Source: Pasteurella sp049670895 (lineage in GTDB: Bacteria > Pseudomonadota > Gammaproteobacteria > Enterobacterales > Pasteurellaceae). Taken from it: a stretch of DNA of 64,000 nt. A model generated the notes under the pieces. The model worked only from the letters and a program-made list of their open reading frames with translations, was not told where the DNA came from and did no database searches. Positions 9,669-19,085 of this stretch are shown here, one piece after another. Position numbers and translations under genes: made by a program. Where the stretch lies: NCBI RefSeq assembly GCF_049670895.1, contig NZ_CP187170.1; one strand, given 5' to 3'. Every line of letters begins with the position of its first letter. Position 1 is the first letter of the stretch.

Positions 9669-12023
9669 ATGATTAAGATATTCCGTAAAAAATCTGTTTT
9701 TCATTTGCTTAGCATGATCTTTTTATGTGGGTGTCTTATCTTTCTTCTTCGCCTGTTTCCTGCCCCACCTTTAAAACAGCATTTCCCCTATTCCACGGCG
9801 GTGTATGATGAAAAACAAACATTGTTACGTTTAACGACAGCCAAAGATGAGAAATACCGCTTATGGGTACCACTTGACCAACTTTCCCCCAAATTGATTG
9901 ATGCGGTCTTATTTCAAGAAGACGAATGGTTTTATTGGCATTTCGGTGTCAACCCCTATGGGCTATTACGGGGAGCTTGGCAAACCTATGTGTTAGGCAA
10001 TTCGCCACAAGGTGGGTCAACCATTACCATGCAATTGGCACGTATTTTATGGGATATTGATAGCCGTGGTGTGTTCGGTAAACTTGAACAAATTTTGCGA
10101 GCCTTCCAACTGGAACTGCGTTACTCAAAAAAAGACATTTTAGAAGCCTATTTTAACTTTGCCCCTTATGGCAGAAATATTGAAGGAGCAGGCACCGCAA
10201 GCCTCATTTATTTTAACAAAGCCAATCAGCAAATTAATTTAGCAGAAGCCATGACCCTTGCGATTTTGCCTAAAAATCCAAATCGTTATATTCGTCATGC
10301 CAATGAAAAACTTAACCCTGCCCTTTTTCAGGCTCGTAATCAACTTTACCAACGCTGGCTGATACAGCACCCAGAGGATCAAAAATGGCAAGCGGATTTT
10401 CGGCTTAACTATGGTTTGCGACCATTAGAAAAATTGCCGTTTTTTGCACCGCACTTTGTTGATCAGCTGTTGCTGCAATATCCTGAGCTACACCAAATTC
10501 ATAGCACACTCAATTTAACGCAACAACGTTTGATTGAACGTATCACCGCCCGTTATCTTACTCAACAAAGCACAAAAGGCGTTCAAAATGCGGCAGTGTT
10601 GCTAGTGGATAATCGTAATATGGCGGTCAAAGCACTGGTGGGATCGGGTAATTACTTTAATGATAACATTTCAGGGCAAATTAACGGGACAGCCGTTGCC
10701 CGTTCTTATGGTTCCACACTTAAACCCTTTGTCTATACCTTAGCCTTTGATCAAGGCTTAGCCCATGGCAGAACCGTATTAAAAGATTTACCGACCGCAT
10801 TTGGTGATTATCAACCAGAAAATTACGAAGGCAATTTTCTAGGCCCCGTCAGTGTTACCCAAGCCTTGTTACAAAGTCGAAATATTCCCGCTATTGATAT
10901 GGCAAAACAGCTTTCCCCCGATCTTTATGATGTACTACAACAAGCCGCCATTAATTTGCCGAAAGACAAAAAACATTACGGTTTATCGTTAGTATTAGGT
11001 GGGGCAGAAATCAGTATGCAACAGCTGGCTACGCTTTATGCAAGTCTTTCAAATCAAGGACAATGGCAACCGCTACGTTGGTTAAACCAACAAGCACCAC
11101 AGACAAGTAAAACCTTATTTAGTGCGGAAAGTGTGGCGATGATGCAGGACATTTTACGCCAAAACAGGCGTCCTGATGTGCATAATAAAGCCATTAAAAC
11201 TCGCCTGCCTTTATATTGGAAAACGGGCACGTCCAACGGTTTGAGAGATGCATGGACAGCAGGATATTTCGGGCATTACACCCTCATTGTGTGGTTTGGC
11301 AATTTTAATAATCAAAATAACCCACATTTTGTCGGTCGCACCCTTGCCACGCCATTATTTCTTCAGCTAGCTGATGCATTAATTGCCATGGAACCGCAAA
11401 TGCAAGATCCCAATAGCAAAGAAGGGTTAAATATCAAAGAGGTGTTGGTGTGTGCAGCAGATGGACAGTTACCTAATCAATATTGTCCGCATCAAGTCAA
11501 AACATTATTCATACCGGGTAAATCCCCTATTAAAGTCAGCCAACTCTATCGGGCATTTCAGGTGATCAAAGGCACTGATATGCTCGCTTGTCAGCCTTAT
11601 CACGACACAGAAACCACAGAAAAAATTTACGAAATCTGGTCCAGTGATTTTCAACAATTATTTGCTCAAGCAGGCATCATAAAACGTTCGCCCTTAACCA
11701 ACCCAGCTTGTCCTTATGAACAACACACACAGGCACTACAAGCCTTATATGAAAATAACCCCCGTATTACTTCGCCGATGACACAGCGTGATTATTACCT
11801 CAAATCCCAATCGGCTCAAAACGGCATTGCCTTGTCTGCCATTGCGGCGGGGGATGTTCACACCTTGTTTTGGTTTATCAACCATGCGTTTGTGGGTGAA
11901 AGTTTGCCCACAAAACCTTTCATTTGGCAACCGACCGCCTCGGGGCAATATCAAATTTCCGTGGTGGATGATCAAGGCAGAAGTGCCAGTGTGTCAATCA
12001 CTGTGCAGCCTCAACATTTTTAA
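9669..12023 (+). CDS. pbpC: Penicillin-binding protein 1C, bifunctional peptidoglycan synthase
   Basis: A 784-residue class A PBP in the inner membrane. After an N-terminal transmembrane helix (about 10-28) comes the glycosyltransferase domain with the QEDEWFYWH motif near residue 84 and GGSTITMQLAR near 117. The transpeptidase domain has the active-site STLK (Ser349), an SRN motif near 408 and KTGTS near 518. The C-terminal 90 residues match the BiPBP_C domain of PBP1C. The alpha-2-macroglobulin gene that accompanies pbpC in E. coli is not adjacent here. Confidence 0.95.
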   Translation: MIKIFRKKSVFHLLSMIFLCGCLIFLLRLFPAPPLKQHFPYSTAVYDEKQTLLRLTTAKDEKYRLWVPLDQLSPKLIDAVLFQEDEWFYWHFGVNPYGLLRGAWQTYVLGNSPQGGSTITMQLARILWDIDSRGVFGKLEQILRAFQLELRYSKKDILEAYFNFAPYGRNIEGAGTASLIYFNKANQQINLAEAMTLAILPKNPNRYIRHANEKLNPALFQARNQLYQRWLIQHPEDQKWQADFRLNYGLRPLEKLPFFAPHFVDQLLLQYPELHQIHSTLNLTQQRLIERITARYLTQQSTKGVQNAAVLLVDNRNMAVKALVGSGNYFNDNISGQINGTAVARSYGSTLKPFVYTLAFDQGLAHGRTVLKDLPTAFGDYQPENYEGNFLGPVSVTQALLQSRNIPAIDMAKQLSPDLYDVLQQAAINLPKDKKHYGLSLVLGGAEISMQQLATLYASLSNQGQWQPLRWLNQQAPQTSKTLFSAESVAMMQDILRQNRRPDVHNKAIKTRLPLYWKTGTSNGLRDAWTAGYFGHYTLIVWFGNFNNQNNPHFVGRTLATPLFLQLADALIAMEPQMQDPNSKEGLNIKEVLVCAADGQLPNQYCPHQVKTLFIPGKSPIKVSQLYRAFQVIKGTDMLACQPYHDTETTEKIYEIWSSDFQQLFAQAGIIKRSPLTNPACPYEQHTQALQALYENNPRITSPMTQRDYYLKSQSAQNGIALSAIAAGDVHTLFWFINHAFVGESLPTKPFIWQPTASGQYQISVVDDQGRSASVSITVQPQHF

Positions 12024-12052
12024 AAAAGACCGTGGGTTTATACGGTCTTTTC
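12024..12052 (+). terminator. Terminator of pbpC
   Basis: AAAAGACCGT (12024-12033) pairs with ACGGTCTTTT (12042-12051) one base after the stop codon. A separate single uptake core sits at 12086-12094. Confidence 0.8.
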
Positions 12053-12133
12053 TCATTGGGGATGTCCAAAACTTTTCAAAAATAGACCGCACTTTGTAAC
12101 CCCATGATAAACAGCATAGCGTTAAAAAACAGA

Positions 12134-12976
12134 TTAAAAATGATCTAGTCCATATTGGTACAAGGCATTTTTTTTATAGCCATACAACTCAGACACAATA
12201 GCAGCCGCTTTTTTCAAAGGAAGCTCTTGGCTCATTAATTTAAGGGCTTTCACGGCCTGTGGGCTAATTTCCTTTTCTTCTTGTTTCGGGCTACCCTCAA
12301 TAATCAGTACCATTTCACCTTTAGTACGATTAGGATCTTCTTGTAACCAAATGCGTAAATTCGCCACCGAATCGCCTCGAATAGTTTCCCATGTTTTGGT
12401 CATTTCACGAGCCAATACTATGTAGCGTTCTTCCCCGAGCACCTGTTCTACATCCGCTAACGTATCCAAAATACGGTGCGTTGATTCATAGAAAATCAAG
12501 GTACGTTCTTCTTCCGCCAAGTGTTGTAACTTATCACATCTTGCTTTACTTTTAGCTGGTAAAAAACCTTCAAAACAAAAACGGTCTGAGGCAATACCCG
12601 ATGCACAAAGGGCGGTAATGGCTGCACAAGCCCCCGGAATTGGTACAACCTGAATGCCCGCTTGACGACATTGACGCACAAGATGAAAACCAGGATCGTT
12701 AATTAAAGGCGTACCAGCATCAGAAATTAAGGCAATGTGATTGCCTTGCTGTAATTTTTCCACTAACAAATGGGCTTTTTGTTGTTCATTATGATCATGT
12801 AAAGCAAAAAACGGTTTTTTAATGCCATAATGAGCCAACAATAAACCACTATGACGGGTATCTTCGGCGGCAATTAAATCCACGTCTTGCAAAACCGTTA
12901 AGGCACGCTGTGTAATATCTTGTAAATTCCCAATTGGCGTGGCAACAATATATAAAATTCCTGATAAATTATTCAT
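12134..12976 (-). CDS. rsmI: 16S rRNA (cytidine-1402-2'-O)-methyltransferase
   Basis: 280 residues; the tetrapyrrole-methylase fold with ATPIGNLQDIT at the N-terminus, AEDTRHSG near 37, and SDAGTPLINDPG near 85, which bind S-adenosylmethionine. RsmI modifies C1402 in the ribosomal P site. It is divergent from lpoA, with 78 bp between the start codons, as in E. coli and H. influenzae. Confidence 0.96.
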   Translation of the reverse strand: MNNLSGILYIVATPIGNLQDITQRALTVLQDVDLIAAEDTRHSGLLLAHYGIKKPFFALHDHNEQQKAHLLVEKLQQGNHIALISDAGTPLINDPGFHLVRQCRQAGIQVVPIPGACAAITALCASGIASDRFCFEGFLPAKSKARCDKLQHLAEEERTLIFYESTHRILDTLADVEQVLGEERYIVLAREMTKTWETIRGDSVANLRIWLQEDPNRTKGEMVLIIEGSPKQEEKEISPQAVKALKLMSQELPLKKAAAIVSELYGYKKNALYQYGLDHF

Positions 12977-13054
12977 TTGATACTTCTTTTATTTGCTTTT
13001 AGTAGGTGAGATAAGTAAGATCGTTAGCTATTGTTGTTAACAAACGGAGTAATT

Positions 13055-14779
13055 ATGACTATTCTATTACAACACTTTCATTTTAAAAATCGATTAATGC
13101 CTTTTTTATTCACTCTTTTACTGGCAGGCTGTACCAACAGTTTTTTTGGCGGCGGATTAACCAGTCTATTAAAAGAGGATGCCAATGGCAGCTCTGATTT
13201 TTATATGAACAAAGTTTACCAAATGCAAGATCAACAAGATCAGCAAACCTATAAACTTTTAGCCGCTCGTGTTTTACTCACCGAAAATAAAGTCCCTCAT
13301 GCTGAAGCATTACTTGCTGAACTCAAAGAGCTAAACGAAGAACAATTGCTCGATAAGGCGATTATTGAAGCCAATATTTCTGTACTGAAACAAAAAAACA
13401 CGGTGGCAGAACGTCAATTGCAAAAAATCAATTTAAGCTTGTTAAGTAAATCCCAAATGGCACGTTACTACGATGTGGCAGCCCGTATTGCAGAAAATCG
13501 TTATGATGTGATCGAAGCCGTAAAAGCCCGTATTAAAATGGGACAGCTACTCACCGATGTACAAAGAAAACAAGCCAATATTGACCGCACTTGGAGCTTA
13601 TTACGCAATGCCAATCGTGGGGTCATCAATAATACAAATGCCAGTGGCAATGTTGAATTAGGCGGATGGTTAACATTAACTCGTGCTTATAATGATAACT
13701 TAAATAATCCAACCCAATTAAGCCAAGCCATTCAACAATGGAAAACTGCTTATCCAACCCACTCTGCCACTTACTTATTCCCAACAGAATTGCAAAGTTT
13801 GTTTAATTTCCAACAAACAAGCTTATCCCAAGTGGCGTTATTGTTGCCATTAAGTGGCAATGCACAACTTATCGGGAATACCGTTAAAACGGGTTTTGAT
13901 GCAGTGAAAGATGACAGTGTGGCACAAGTTCAAATCTTTGATACCATGAGTGCACCGATCGACACTATCTTTAATCAAGTTAAACAAGCGGGCATTAAAG
14001 CTGTGGTAGGTCCTTTATTAAAACAAAATGTGGACGGCGTGCTCAATAATAGCGGATTGGTGCAAGGATTAGATGTATTGGCACTGAATTCAACCTCCAA
14101 CGAAAGAGCCATTAGCCAACTTTGCTACTATGGTTTATCGCCTGAAGATGAAGCAGAATCTGCCGCAAACAAAATGTGGAAAGACGGTGTGCGTAGCCCA
14201 CTGGTGTTTGTTCCACAAAACGATTTAGGTCAACGCACCGCTTCTGCCTATAATGTTCGCTGGCAACAATTAGCCGCTACCGATGCCAATATCAAATTCT
14301 ATAACCAAGCGGCAGATATCAGCTATGCATTGCAAGATAGTACGACTCAAAACGCTGAAGCCGTTTATATTATTGCGATGAGCGATCAATTAGCTGAAAT
14401 TAAAACCAACATTGACAATAGCGGACGAGCCATCAAATTATATACCAGTTCACGCAGTCACTCGGCAAATAATGGCCCTGAATACCATTTGTTAATGGAA
14501 GGCGTACAATTTAGTGATCTTCCGTTCTTTAAAGACACCACTTCAGCACAATACAAACGTATTGAATCCCTCACAAAAGGAGATTATTCCCTTATGCGTT
14601 TATATGCCATGGGAGCTGATGCATGGTTGCTCATTAATCACTTCAACGAATTACGTCAAGTCCCTGGCTATCATATTGATGGTTTAACCGGCAAACTCAG
14701 TGCGGGTTCAAATTGTAATATTGAGCGTGATATGACGTGGTTCCAATATCAAAATGGCGGCATTATTCCATTGAACTAA
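13055..14779 (+). CDS. lpoA: Outer-membrane lipoprotein LpoA, activator of PBP1A
   Basis: 574 residues, matching the H. influenzae LpoA length. The signal peptide ends in the lipobox LLAGC (Cys26). An N-terminal helical, TPR-like half (about 30-250) is followed by a periplasmic-binding-like C-terminal half starting at QVALLLPLSG. LpoA spans from the outer membrane to stimulate PBP1A; it is essential in H. influenzae. ATG 13055 is preceded by GGAG; an ATG eight codons upstream would place extra residues before the signal peptide. yraN starts two bases after its stop, so the cluster is one operon. Confidence 0.95.
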   Translation: MTILLQHFHFKNRLMPFLFTLLLAGCTNSFFGGGLTSLLKEDANGSSDFYMNKVYQMQDQQDQQTYKLLAARVLLTENKVPHAEALLAELKELNEEQLLDKAIIEANISVLKQKNTVAERQLQKINLSLLSKSQMARYYDVAARIAENRYDVIEAVKARIKMGQLLTDVQRKQANIDRTWSLLRNANRGVINNTNASGNVELGGWLTLTRAYNDNLNNPTQLSQAIQQWKTAYPTHSATYLFPTELQSLFNFQQTSLSQVALLLPLSGNAQLIGNTVKTGFDAVKDDSVAQVQIFDTMSAPIDTIFNQVKQAGIKAVVGPLLKQNVDGVLNNSGLVQGLDVLALNSTSNERAISQLCYYGLSPEDEAESAANKMWKDGVRSPLVFVPQNDLGQRTASAYNVRWQQLAATDANIKFYNQAADISYALQDSTTQNAEAVYIIAMSDQLAEIKTNIDNSGRAIKLYTSSRSHSANNGPEYHLLMEGVQFSDLPFFKDTTSAQYKRIESLTKGDYSLMRLYAMGADAWLLINHFNELRQVPGYHIDGLTGKLSAGSNCNIERDMTWFQYQNGGIIPLN

Positions 14780-14780
14780 G

Positions 14781-15140
14781 ATGTTCTCATTAAAACGTCA
14801 ACAAGGGGCGAGATTTGAACAACAAGCTCGCCTCTTTTTAGAATCTCAAGGCATGCGTTTTATTGCTGCAAACCAGTCCTTTAAATGTGGCGAGCTTGAT
14901 CTCATCATGCAAGATCAATCCACCCTTGTGTTTGTTGAAGTAAGACAACGTAAAAATGATGCCTTCGGTAGTGCTATTGAAAGTGTAGACTGGAAAAAAC
15001 AACAAAAATGGATCGACGCCGCCTCTCTTTGGCTCGCCCAACAAAACCTCAGTTTAGAAGACACGGATTGCCGTTTCGATTTAGTTGCCTTTGGCAAAAC
15101 AAGCCAAGACATTGAATGGATTCCCAATTTTCTTGATTAA
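14781..15140 (+). CDS. yraN: YraN family putative endonuclease-fold protein (UPF0102)
   Basis: 119 residues with a restriction-endonuclease-like core: GARFEQQARLFL, then GELDLIMQD and VFVEVRQRK, giving the D...ExK pattern of Holliday-junction resolvase-type folds. The biological role is unsettled. It is in the conserved lpoA-yraN-diaA-dolP operon. Confidence 0.93.
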   Translation: MFSLKRQQGARFEQQARLFLESQGMRFIAANQSFKCGELDLIMQDQSTLVFVEVRQRKNDAFGSAIESVDWKKQQKWIDAASLWLAQQNLSLEDTDCRFDLVAFGKTSQDIEWIPNFLD

Positions 15141-15145
15141 AAATT

Positions 15146-15733
15146 ATGTTAGAAAAATTAAAAGATTTATATACCGAAAGTATCCAAACTCAAATATCTG
15201 CCTCAAGCTTACTGCCTAATGCGATTGTACAAGCCGCACAAGCTATTGTGACGAGTTTGTTACAGGGCAACAAAATTATTGTATGTGGTAATGGACGCTC
15301 CTATATTAATGCACAGTTATTGGTCGCCAATTTATTAAATCGTTATGAACTGGCACGCCCAAGCTTTCCTTCCGTGCTACTCAGTCTAGACAGTGCCGTC
15401 AATTCTGCCATGATCTTAGATGAAAATAGCGATACCCTCTTCCAACGCCAATTTAATGCCATTGCACAAGAAGGCGATATTTTAGTGGCATTTTCTCCAC
15501 TTCCTCACCACGAAGAAATGGTGATTAATACGATTAACAGTGCAGTGAACAAAACCATCAAAGTCATCGTGTTTACAGGGGCAAATAATGATCATATTCA
15601 AGGTTTTTTAACAGAAAATGATCTAGAAATCGCCATTCCAGCCATGAAAGAAAGCCGAATTATTGAAGGTCATTGCTTTATTGTAAACACCCTTTGTGAG
15701 CTCATTGACCATACGCTATTTTCCCATCCATAA
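15146..15733 (+). CDS. diaA: DnaA initiator-associating protein, SIS domain
   Basis: 195 residues, close to the E. coli DiaA length (196). One SIS (sugar isomerase) domain spans about 35-190, with the GNGRS loop near residue 47 and LDENSDTLF near 90. DiaA tetramers bind several DnaA molecules and promote oriC initiation complexes. The start is five bases after yraN. Confidence 0.93.
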   Translation: MLEKLKDLYTESIQTQISASSLLPNAIVQAAQAIVTSLLQGNKIIVCGNGRSYINAQLLVANLLNRYELARPSFPSVLLSLDSAVNSAMILDENSDTLFQRQFNAIAQEGDILVAFSPLPHHEEMVINTINSAVNKTIKVIVFTGANNDHIQGFLTENDLEIAIPAMKESRIIEGHCFIVNTLCELIDHTLFSHP

Positions 15734-15795
15734 CTTGACAACCTCATGGAATTCAACAACACTAGATACAAAATCAGTGAAAGGAGAACAATATA

Positions 15796-16380
15796 ATGCA
15801 TATGAATAACATCAAAAAATTAGCCATGATTATCGGCAGTGCCATCCTCTTACAAGGTTGTGTTGCCGCAACCATTGCAGGCACAGCCGCCGTTGCGACC
15901 AAAGTCGCCACCGATCCTCGCAGTGTAGGAACACAAATTGATGATGAAACACTTGAGGAAAAAGTACGCTTTGCCATCAATAAAGATGCACAAGTGAAAT
16001 CTGAAGCACGGATTAATATTGTGTCCTACACAGGACGTGTCCTCCTCATTGGTCAAGCACCGTCAAACAGTGTTTCAGATGTGGCTGAAAGCTTGGCAAA
16101 AGGCGTCGAAGGCGTCAGCAATGTTTATAATCAAATTCGTATCCAACCTAACCTCACCTTTGGTCAAATCGCCAAAGACAGCATTATTACCACGGAAGTG
16201 AAATCCAAAATGCTCTTAGATGCCCGTGTTAAAACCAGTGATGTGAAAGTCATTACTGAAAATGGCGAAGTTTTCCTAATCGGGAATTTAACCCAAAGCC
16301 AAGCCGATGCGGCCGCCGATTTAGCACGTAATATTTCAGGGGTGAAAAAAGTGATTAAGGTAGTGCAATACCTCAATTAA
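15796..16380 (+). CDS. dolP: Outer-membrane lipoprotein with two BON domains
   Basis: 194 residues: signal peptide with lipobox LLQGC (Cys22), a short Ala-rich linker, then two BON domains (about 45-115 and 122-192), which bind anionic phospholipid. Known as DolP/YraP in E. coli, it supports outer-membrane integrity and BAM function. The start ATG 15796 lies 9 nt after AGGAG. It closes the lpoA operon and has its own terminator. Confidence 0.94.
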   Translation: MHMNNIKKLAMIIGSAILLQGCVAATIAGTAAVATKVATDPRSVGTQIDDETLEEKVRFAINKDAQVKSEARINIVSYTGRVLLIGQAPSNSVSDVAESLAKGVEGVSNVYNQIRIQPNLTFGQIAKDSIITTEVKSKMLLDARVKTSDVKVITENGEVFLIGNLTQSQADAAADLARNISGVKKVIKVVQYLN

Positions 16381-16451
16381 CGCCTCTTTTTTACGCACTT
16401 ATTTGAATGGAAGTGCGGTCGTCTTTAAAAAAATTTCCAAATTATTTAAAA

Positions 16452-16482
16452 AAGGCAGAATCTACGAATTCTGCCTTATTTT
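16452..16482 (+). terminator. Terminator of the lpoA-dolP operon
   Basis: AAGGCAGAAT (16452-16461) pairs with ATTCTGCCTT (16468-16477), followed by ATTTT. A single uptake core, AAGTGCGGT, lies 35 nt upstream. Confidence 0.85.
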
Positions 16483-16763
16483 CGCCAAATTTTCTTTCAA
16501 ATTATCGCTTTCCTTACGCCCTCTCCGCCCGATTTACGCATATGATCCACCCTATTTTGAGAATAAGCTTATTATTGGTGATTAAGCGTCCTTTTTAAGC
16601 AAAGACGTTTGATGGTATTTCATTTTTCACAAAATAGGCTAATGTTAAATAAATACCGAAAACCTATCAACATGATGTAGAAGCCAATTGAGGTGGAACA
16701 AGTTGGGTAAGGAATAATAGAATGGGGATAAAGAGAAAATCCATAGGAAAAGAGAAAAAAACA
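16483..16763. other. Non-coding AT-rich stretch
   Basis: Between the dolP and rplT terminators I see no convincing gene, RNA or promoter. The two operons converge here. Confidence 0.5.
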
Positions 16764-16792
16764 AACCCTCGATAGATTAAAACCGAGGGTTT
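16764..16792 (-). terminator. Terminator of infC-rpmI-rplT
   Basis: AAACCCTCG and CGAGGGTTT form a 9-bp stem; read on the minus strand it is followed by GTTTTTTT. Confidence 0.88.
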
Positions 16793-16846
16793 ATTAACAG
16801 CTTGGGAAAACGAAATTGTACCCCAAGTTATGTTGACTTTAATGGA

Positions 16847-17200
16847 TTAAAGTGCAGATTTTGCTTTTTCAACTAACGCAGCAAAAGCCACTTTGTCGAA
16901 TACTGCAATATCAGCCAAGATCTTACGATCGATTTCAACAGATGCTTTTTTCAAGCCGTTGATGAATTTGCTGTAAGATAAACCATTTTGACGAGCAGCC
17001 GCATTGATACGAGCAATCCATAATTGACGGAATTGACGTTTACGTTGACGGCGGTCACGATATGCATATTGACCAGCTTTAATTACTGCTTGGAACGCAA
17101 CACGATAAACACGTGAACGAGCACCATAATAACCTTTAGCAGCCTTAAGAACTTTCTTATGGCGTGCTCTTGCAATAACACCACGTTTTACACGAGCCAT
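16847..17200 (-). CDS. rplT: 50S ribosomal protein L20
   Basis: 117 residues beginning [19 protein letters not shown], with the usual basic N-terminal helix and the globular domain ending [13 protein letters not shown]. L20 is needed for early 50S assembly and in E. coli represses its own operon by binding the mRNA ahead of rpmI. Third gene of the operon. Confidence 0.98.
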
Positions 17201-17270
17201 TATTTAATCTCCTATTGTCTATTGAATCTAAAATATCACTAAATCGTACGAATTGTACTTAAAACGCGGT

Positions 17271-17468
17271 TTATGCGTATGGTAAGCACGCTACGACTAA
17301 AACTTGGTCAGCTTTCGCTACCATGGATTTATGACGTAAATGACGTTTACGCTTAGTTGTCTTTTTAGTCAAAATGTGACGTAAGTGAGATTGTTTACGT
17401 TTGAAACCACCAGAAGCTGTTTTCTTGAAACGCTTCGCAGCACCACGTACTGTTTTAATTTTAGGCAT
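17271..17468 (-). CDS. rpmI: 50S ribosomal protein L35
   Basis: 65 residues from the [17 protein letters not shown] start at 17468, the standard length; a possible start six codons upstream does not fit the family. Rich in Lys and Arg. It lies between infC and rplT as usual. Confidence 0.97.
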
Positions 17469-17518
17469 TGTTACATAACTCCGCATTGTTTAAGTGAATA
17501 CTGGATAATTAGGCGAAC

Positions 17519-17557
17519 AAAGTGCGGTCAAAATGTAAAAGATTTTCACCGCACTTT
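17519..17557. promoter_or_regulatory. Inverted pair of uptake cores forming a long stem between infC and rpmI
   Basis: AAAGTGCGGT (17519-17528) faces ACCGCACTTT (17548-17557); the pairing extends inward through most of AAAAT/ATTTT, about 16 bp. On the minus (operon) strand no T-run follows, so it is probably not a terminator there. It sits where E. coli has its L20 translational control region. Confidence 0.6.
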
Positions 17558-17578
17558 CTTACTTGATCTTTGCACTAA

Positions 17579-18121
17579 TTATTTCTTTTTTGGGGCAAGC
17601 ACCATAACCGCTTGACGGCCTTCGAGTTTTCCTGGTGCAGATTCTACAACAGAAATCTCTGCTAGATCGTTTTTAACACGCTCTAACACCTCTAAGCCAA
17701 TGTCTTGGTGAGCCATTTCACGTCCACGGAAGCGAACAGTGATTTTGGCTTTATCCCCATCTTCTAAAAAGCGAATCAGGCTGCGTAGTTTTACCTGATA
17801 GTCGCCTTCGTCTGTACCTGGACGGAATTTAATTTCCTTCACCTGTACAACTTTTTGCTTCTTCTTCTGCTCTTTTGCCGCTTTACCTTTTTCATAAAGG
17901 AATTTACCGTAATTCATAATGCGACACACTGGCGGCTCTGCATTTGGACTAATCTCAACAAGATCTAACTCAGCCTGCTCAGCCATTTCTAACGCTTGTT
18001 GAATTGAGACAATACCCGCTTGTTCGCCATCTTGGTCAATCAAACGAACTTCTTTCACTCGAATTTCATCATTAATGCGATTCGGACGATTAGCAACTGG
18101 TGCTTTTTTTACGGTTTTAAT
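17579..18121 (-). CDS. infC: Translation initiation factor IF-3, with AUU start codon
   Basis: 180 residues when started at the ATT codon at 18121, giving an N-terminus (KTVKKAPVANRPNRIN after the first residue) that matches the family; starting at the first ATG/GTG-type codon would remove it. AGGA lies 8 nt upstream of the ATT. AUU starts are the hallmark of infC and allow IF-3 to limit its own synthesis. The N-domain, linker helix rich in Lys/Gln and C-domain ending in VMVLAPKKK are all present. Confidence 0.96.
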   Translation of the reverse strand: MKTVKKAPVANRPNRINDEIRVKEVRLIDQDGEQAGIVSIQQALEMAEQAELDLVEISPNAEPPVCRIMNYGKFLYEKGKAAKEQKKKQKVVQVKEIKFRPGTDEGDYQVKLRSLIRFLEDGDKAKITVRFRGREMAHQDIGLEVLERVKNDLAEISVVESAPGKLEGRQAVMVLAPKKK

Positions 18122-18208
18122 AATCTTATTCCTCTATTGGTTTACATAACATCATCTACTTAGCAGAAGAAGACGATTCGGTGCTCTAACATGAGCAAAA
18201 CGGGCTGA

Positions 18209-18237
18209 ATTTTACTTGATTTTGTGTGTTTATGCAA
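18209..18237 (-). promoter_or_regulatory. Sigma-70 promoter of infC
   Basis: On the minus strand TTGCAT, 17-bp spacer, TAAAAT, about 85 nt upstream of the infC AUU. It implies infC is transcribed separately from thrS in this genome. Confidence 0.6.
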
Positions 18238-18365
18238 TAACTAATCTGTTATTTTATTATTAAAATCATACTGATTGCCTTTACCGATAAGGTGTTGGCG
18301 TCATGCATGGATCTTGAGATAGGTTTAAGTAGGCTTGTGTGGGTTATCACAACATAAAAATACAA

Positions 18366-18388
18366 TGCGGTTATGAAAACTAACCGCA
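18366..18388 (-). terminator. Probable terminator of the downstream lipoprotein gene
   Basis: TGCGGTTA (18366-18373) pairs with TAACCGCA (18381-18388); both arms are degenerate uptake cores. On the minus strand a T-rich stretch follows. Confidence 0.55.
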
Positions 18389-18413
18389 CTGAATCATTTA
18401 AGGGATGTTAACA

Positions 18414-19016
18414 TCATTCTTTTCTTAATTTTTCATTTTGAGAATGGAGTTCATGATATTTGTTCGCCGTCGCCTTGAGGGACTTAATCACGTTGTTTTC
18501 CAAAGAAACCAAATGATTATTTATTATATTCACAGCCTGTTTTCTGCGATTTACCATATCGTTTCTTAGTGTAGTAGGCATTTCTTTTGTTAGATATGGG
18601 ATTGATTCTTGTGTTAATGTCGCCAACGTCTTGAACGCTTCACTCCCTTTCGTTTTAATCTCGTCAAAAGCAGGATCGTTAAATTGCAAATTCGTCAATT
18701 CATCCGCCACGTCATTCAGTTTCTTAGCCACATCTTCATAGGCTTGAACAATCTCTTTATAGGATGATGAACTGATATCCTGCGGATTTAGTGTTAAAGC
18801 CTTCATTTTTAGCCCTAATGAACTCATTGAGTGAGCAGAATCATTCGCTCTCTTTCGCCACTCTTGATATTTGTCATAATCCATTTTAGCACTATCATAG
18901 AGTGCTTTAGCTTGCTGTTCTGCTGCAATTTGCTCAGGTGATGGTCCCTTAGGCTCACAAGCAAGTAATACACTTAGACTTAACACTAATGTTGCTAATT
19001 TGGTTATCAATTTCAT
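18414..19016 (-). CDS. Small lipoprotein, unknown function
   Basis: 200 residues with a signal peptide and lipobox LLAC (Cys20), then a fully helical, charged, coiled-coil-like protein. I do not recognise the family. By eye it shares layout with the lipoprotein at 54959-55534 (lipobox at Cys20, two helical segments, a LxxLxxxDP motif in the middle), so the two may be distant paralogues. It is inserted between thrS and infC, which are contiguous in E. coli. Confidence 0.75.
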   Translation of the reverse strand: MKLITKLATLVLSLSVLLACEPKGPSPEQIAAEQQAKALYDSAKMDYDKYQEWRKRANDSAHSMSSLGLKMKALTLNPQDISSSSYKEIVQAYEDVAKKLNDVADELTNLQFNDPAFDEIKTKGSEAFKTLATLTQESIPYLTKEMPTTLRNDMVNRRKQAVNIINNHLVSLENNVIKSLKATANKYHELHSQNEKLRKE

Positions 19017-19085
19017 ATTTCACCTCGATGTATAATGATTAAAAAAAATGAGACTAAATGACTTTAGTCTCATTGAATGATGATA

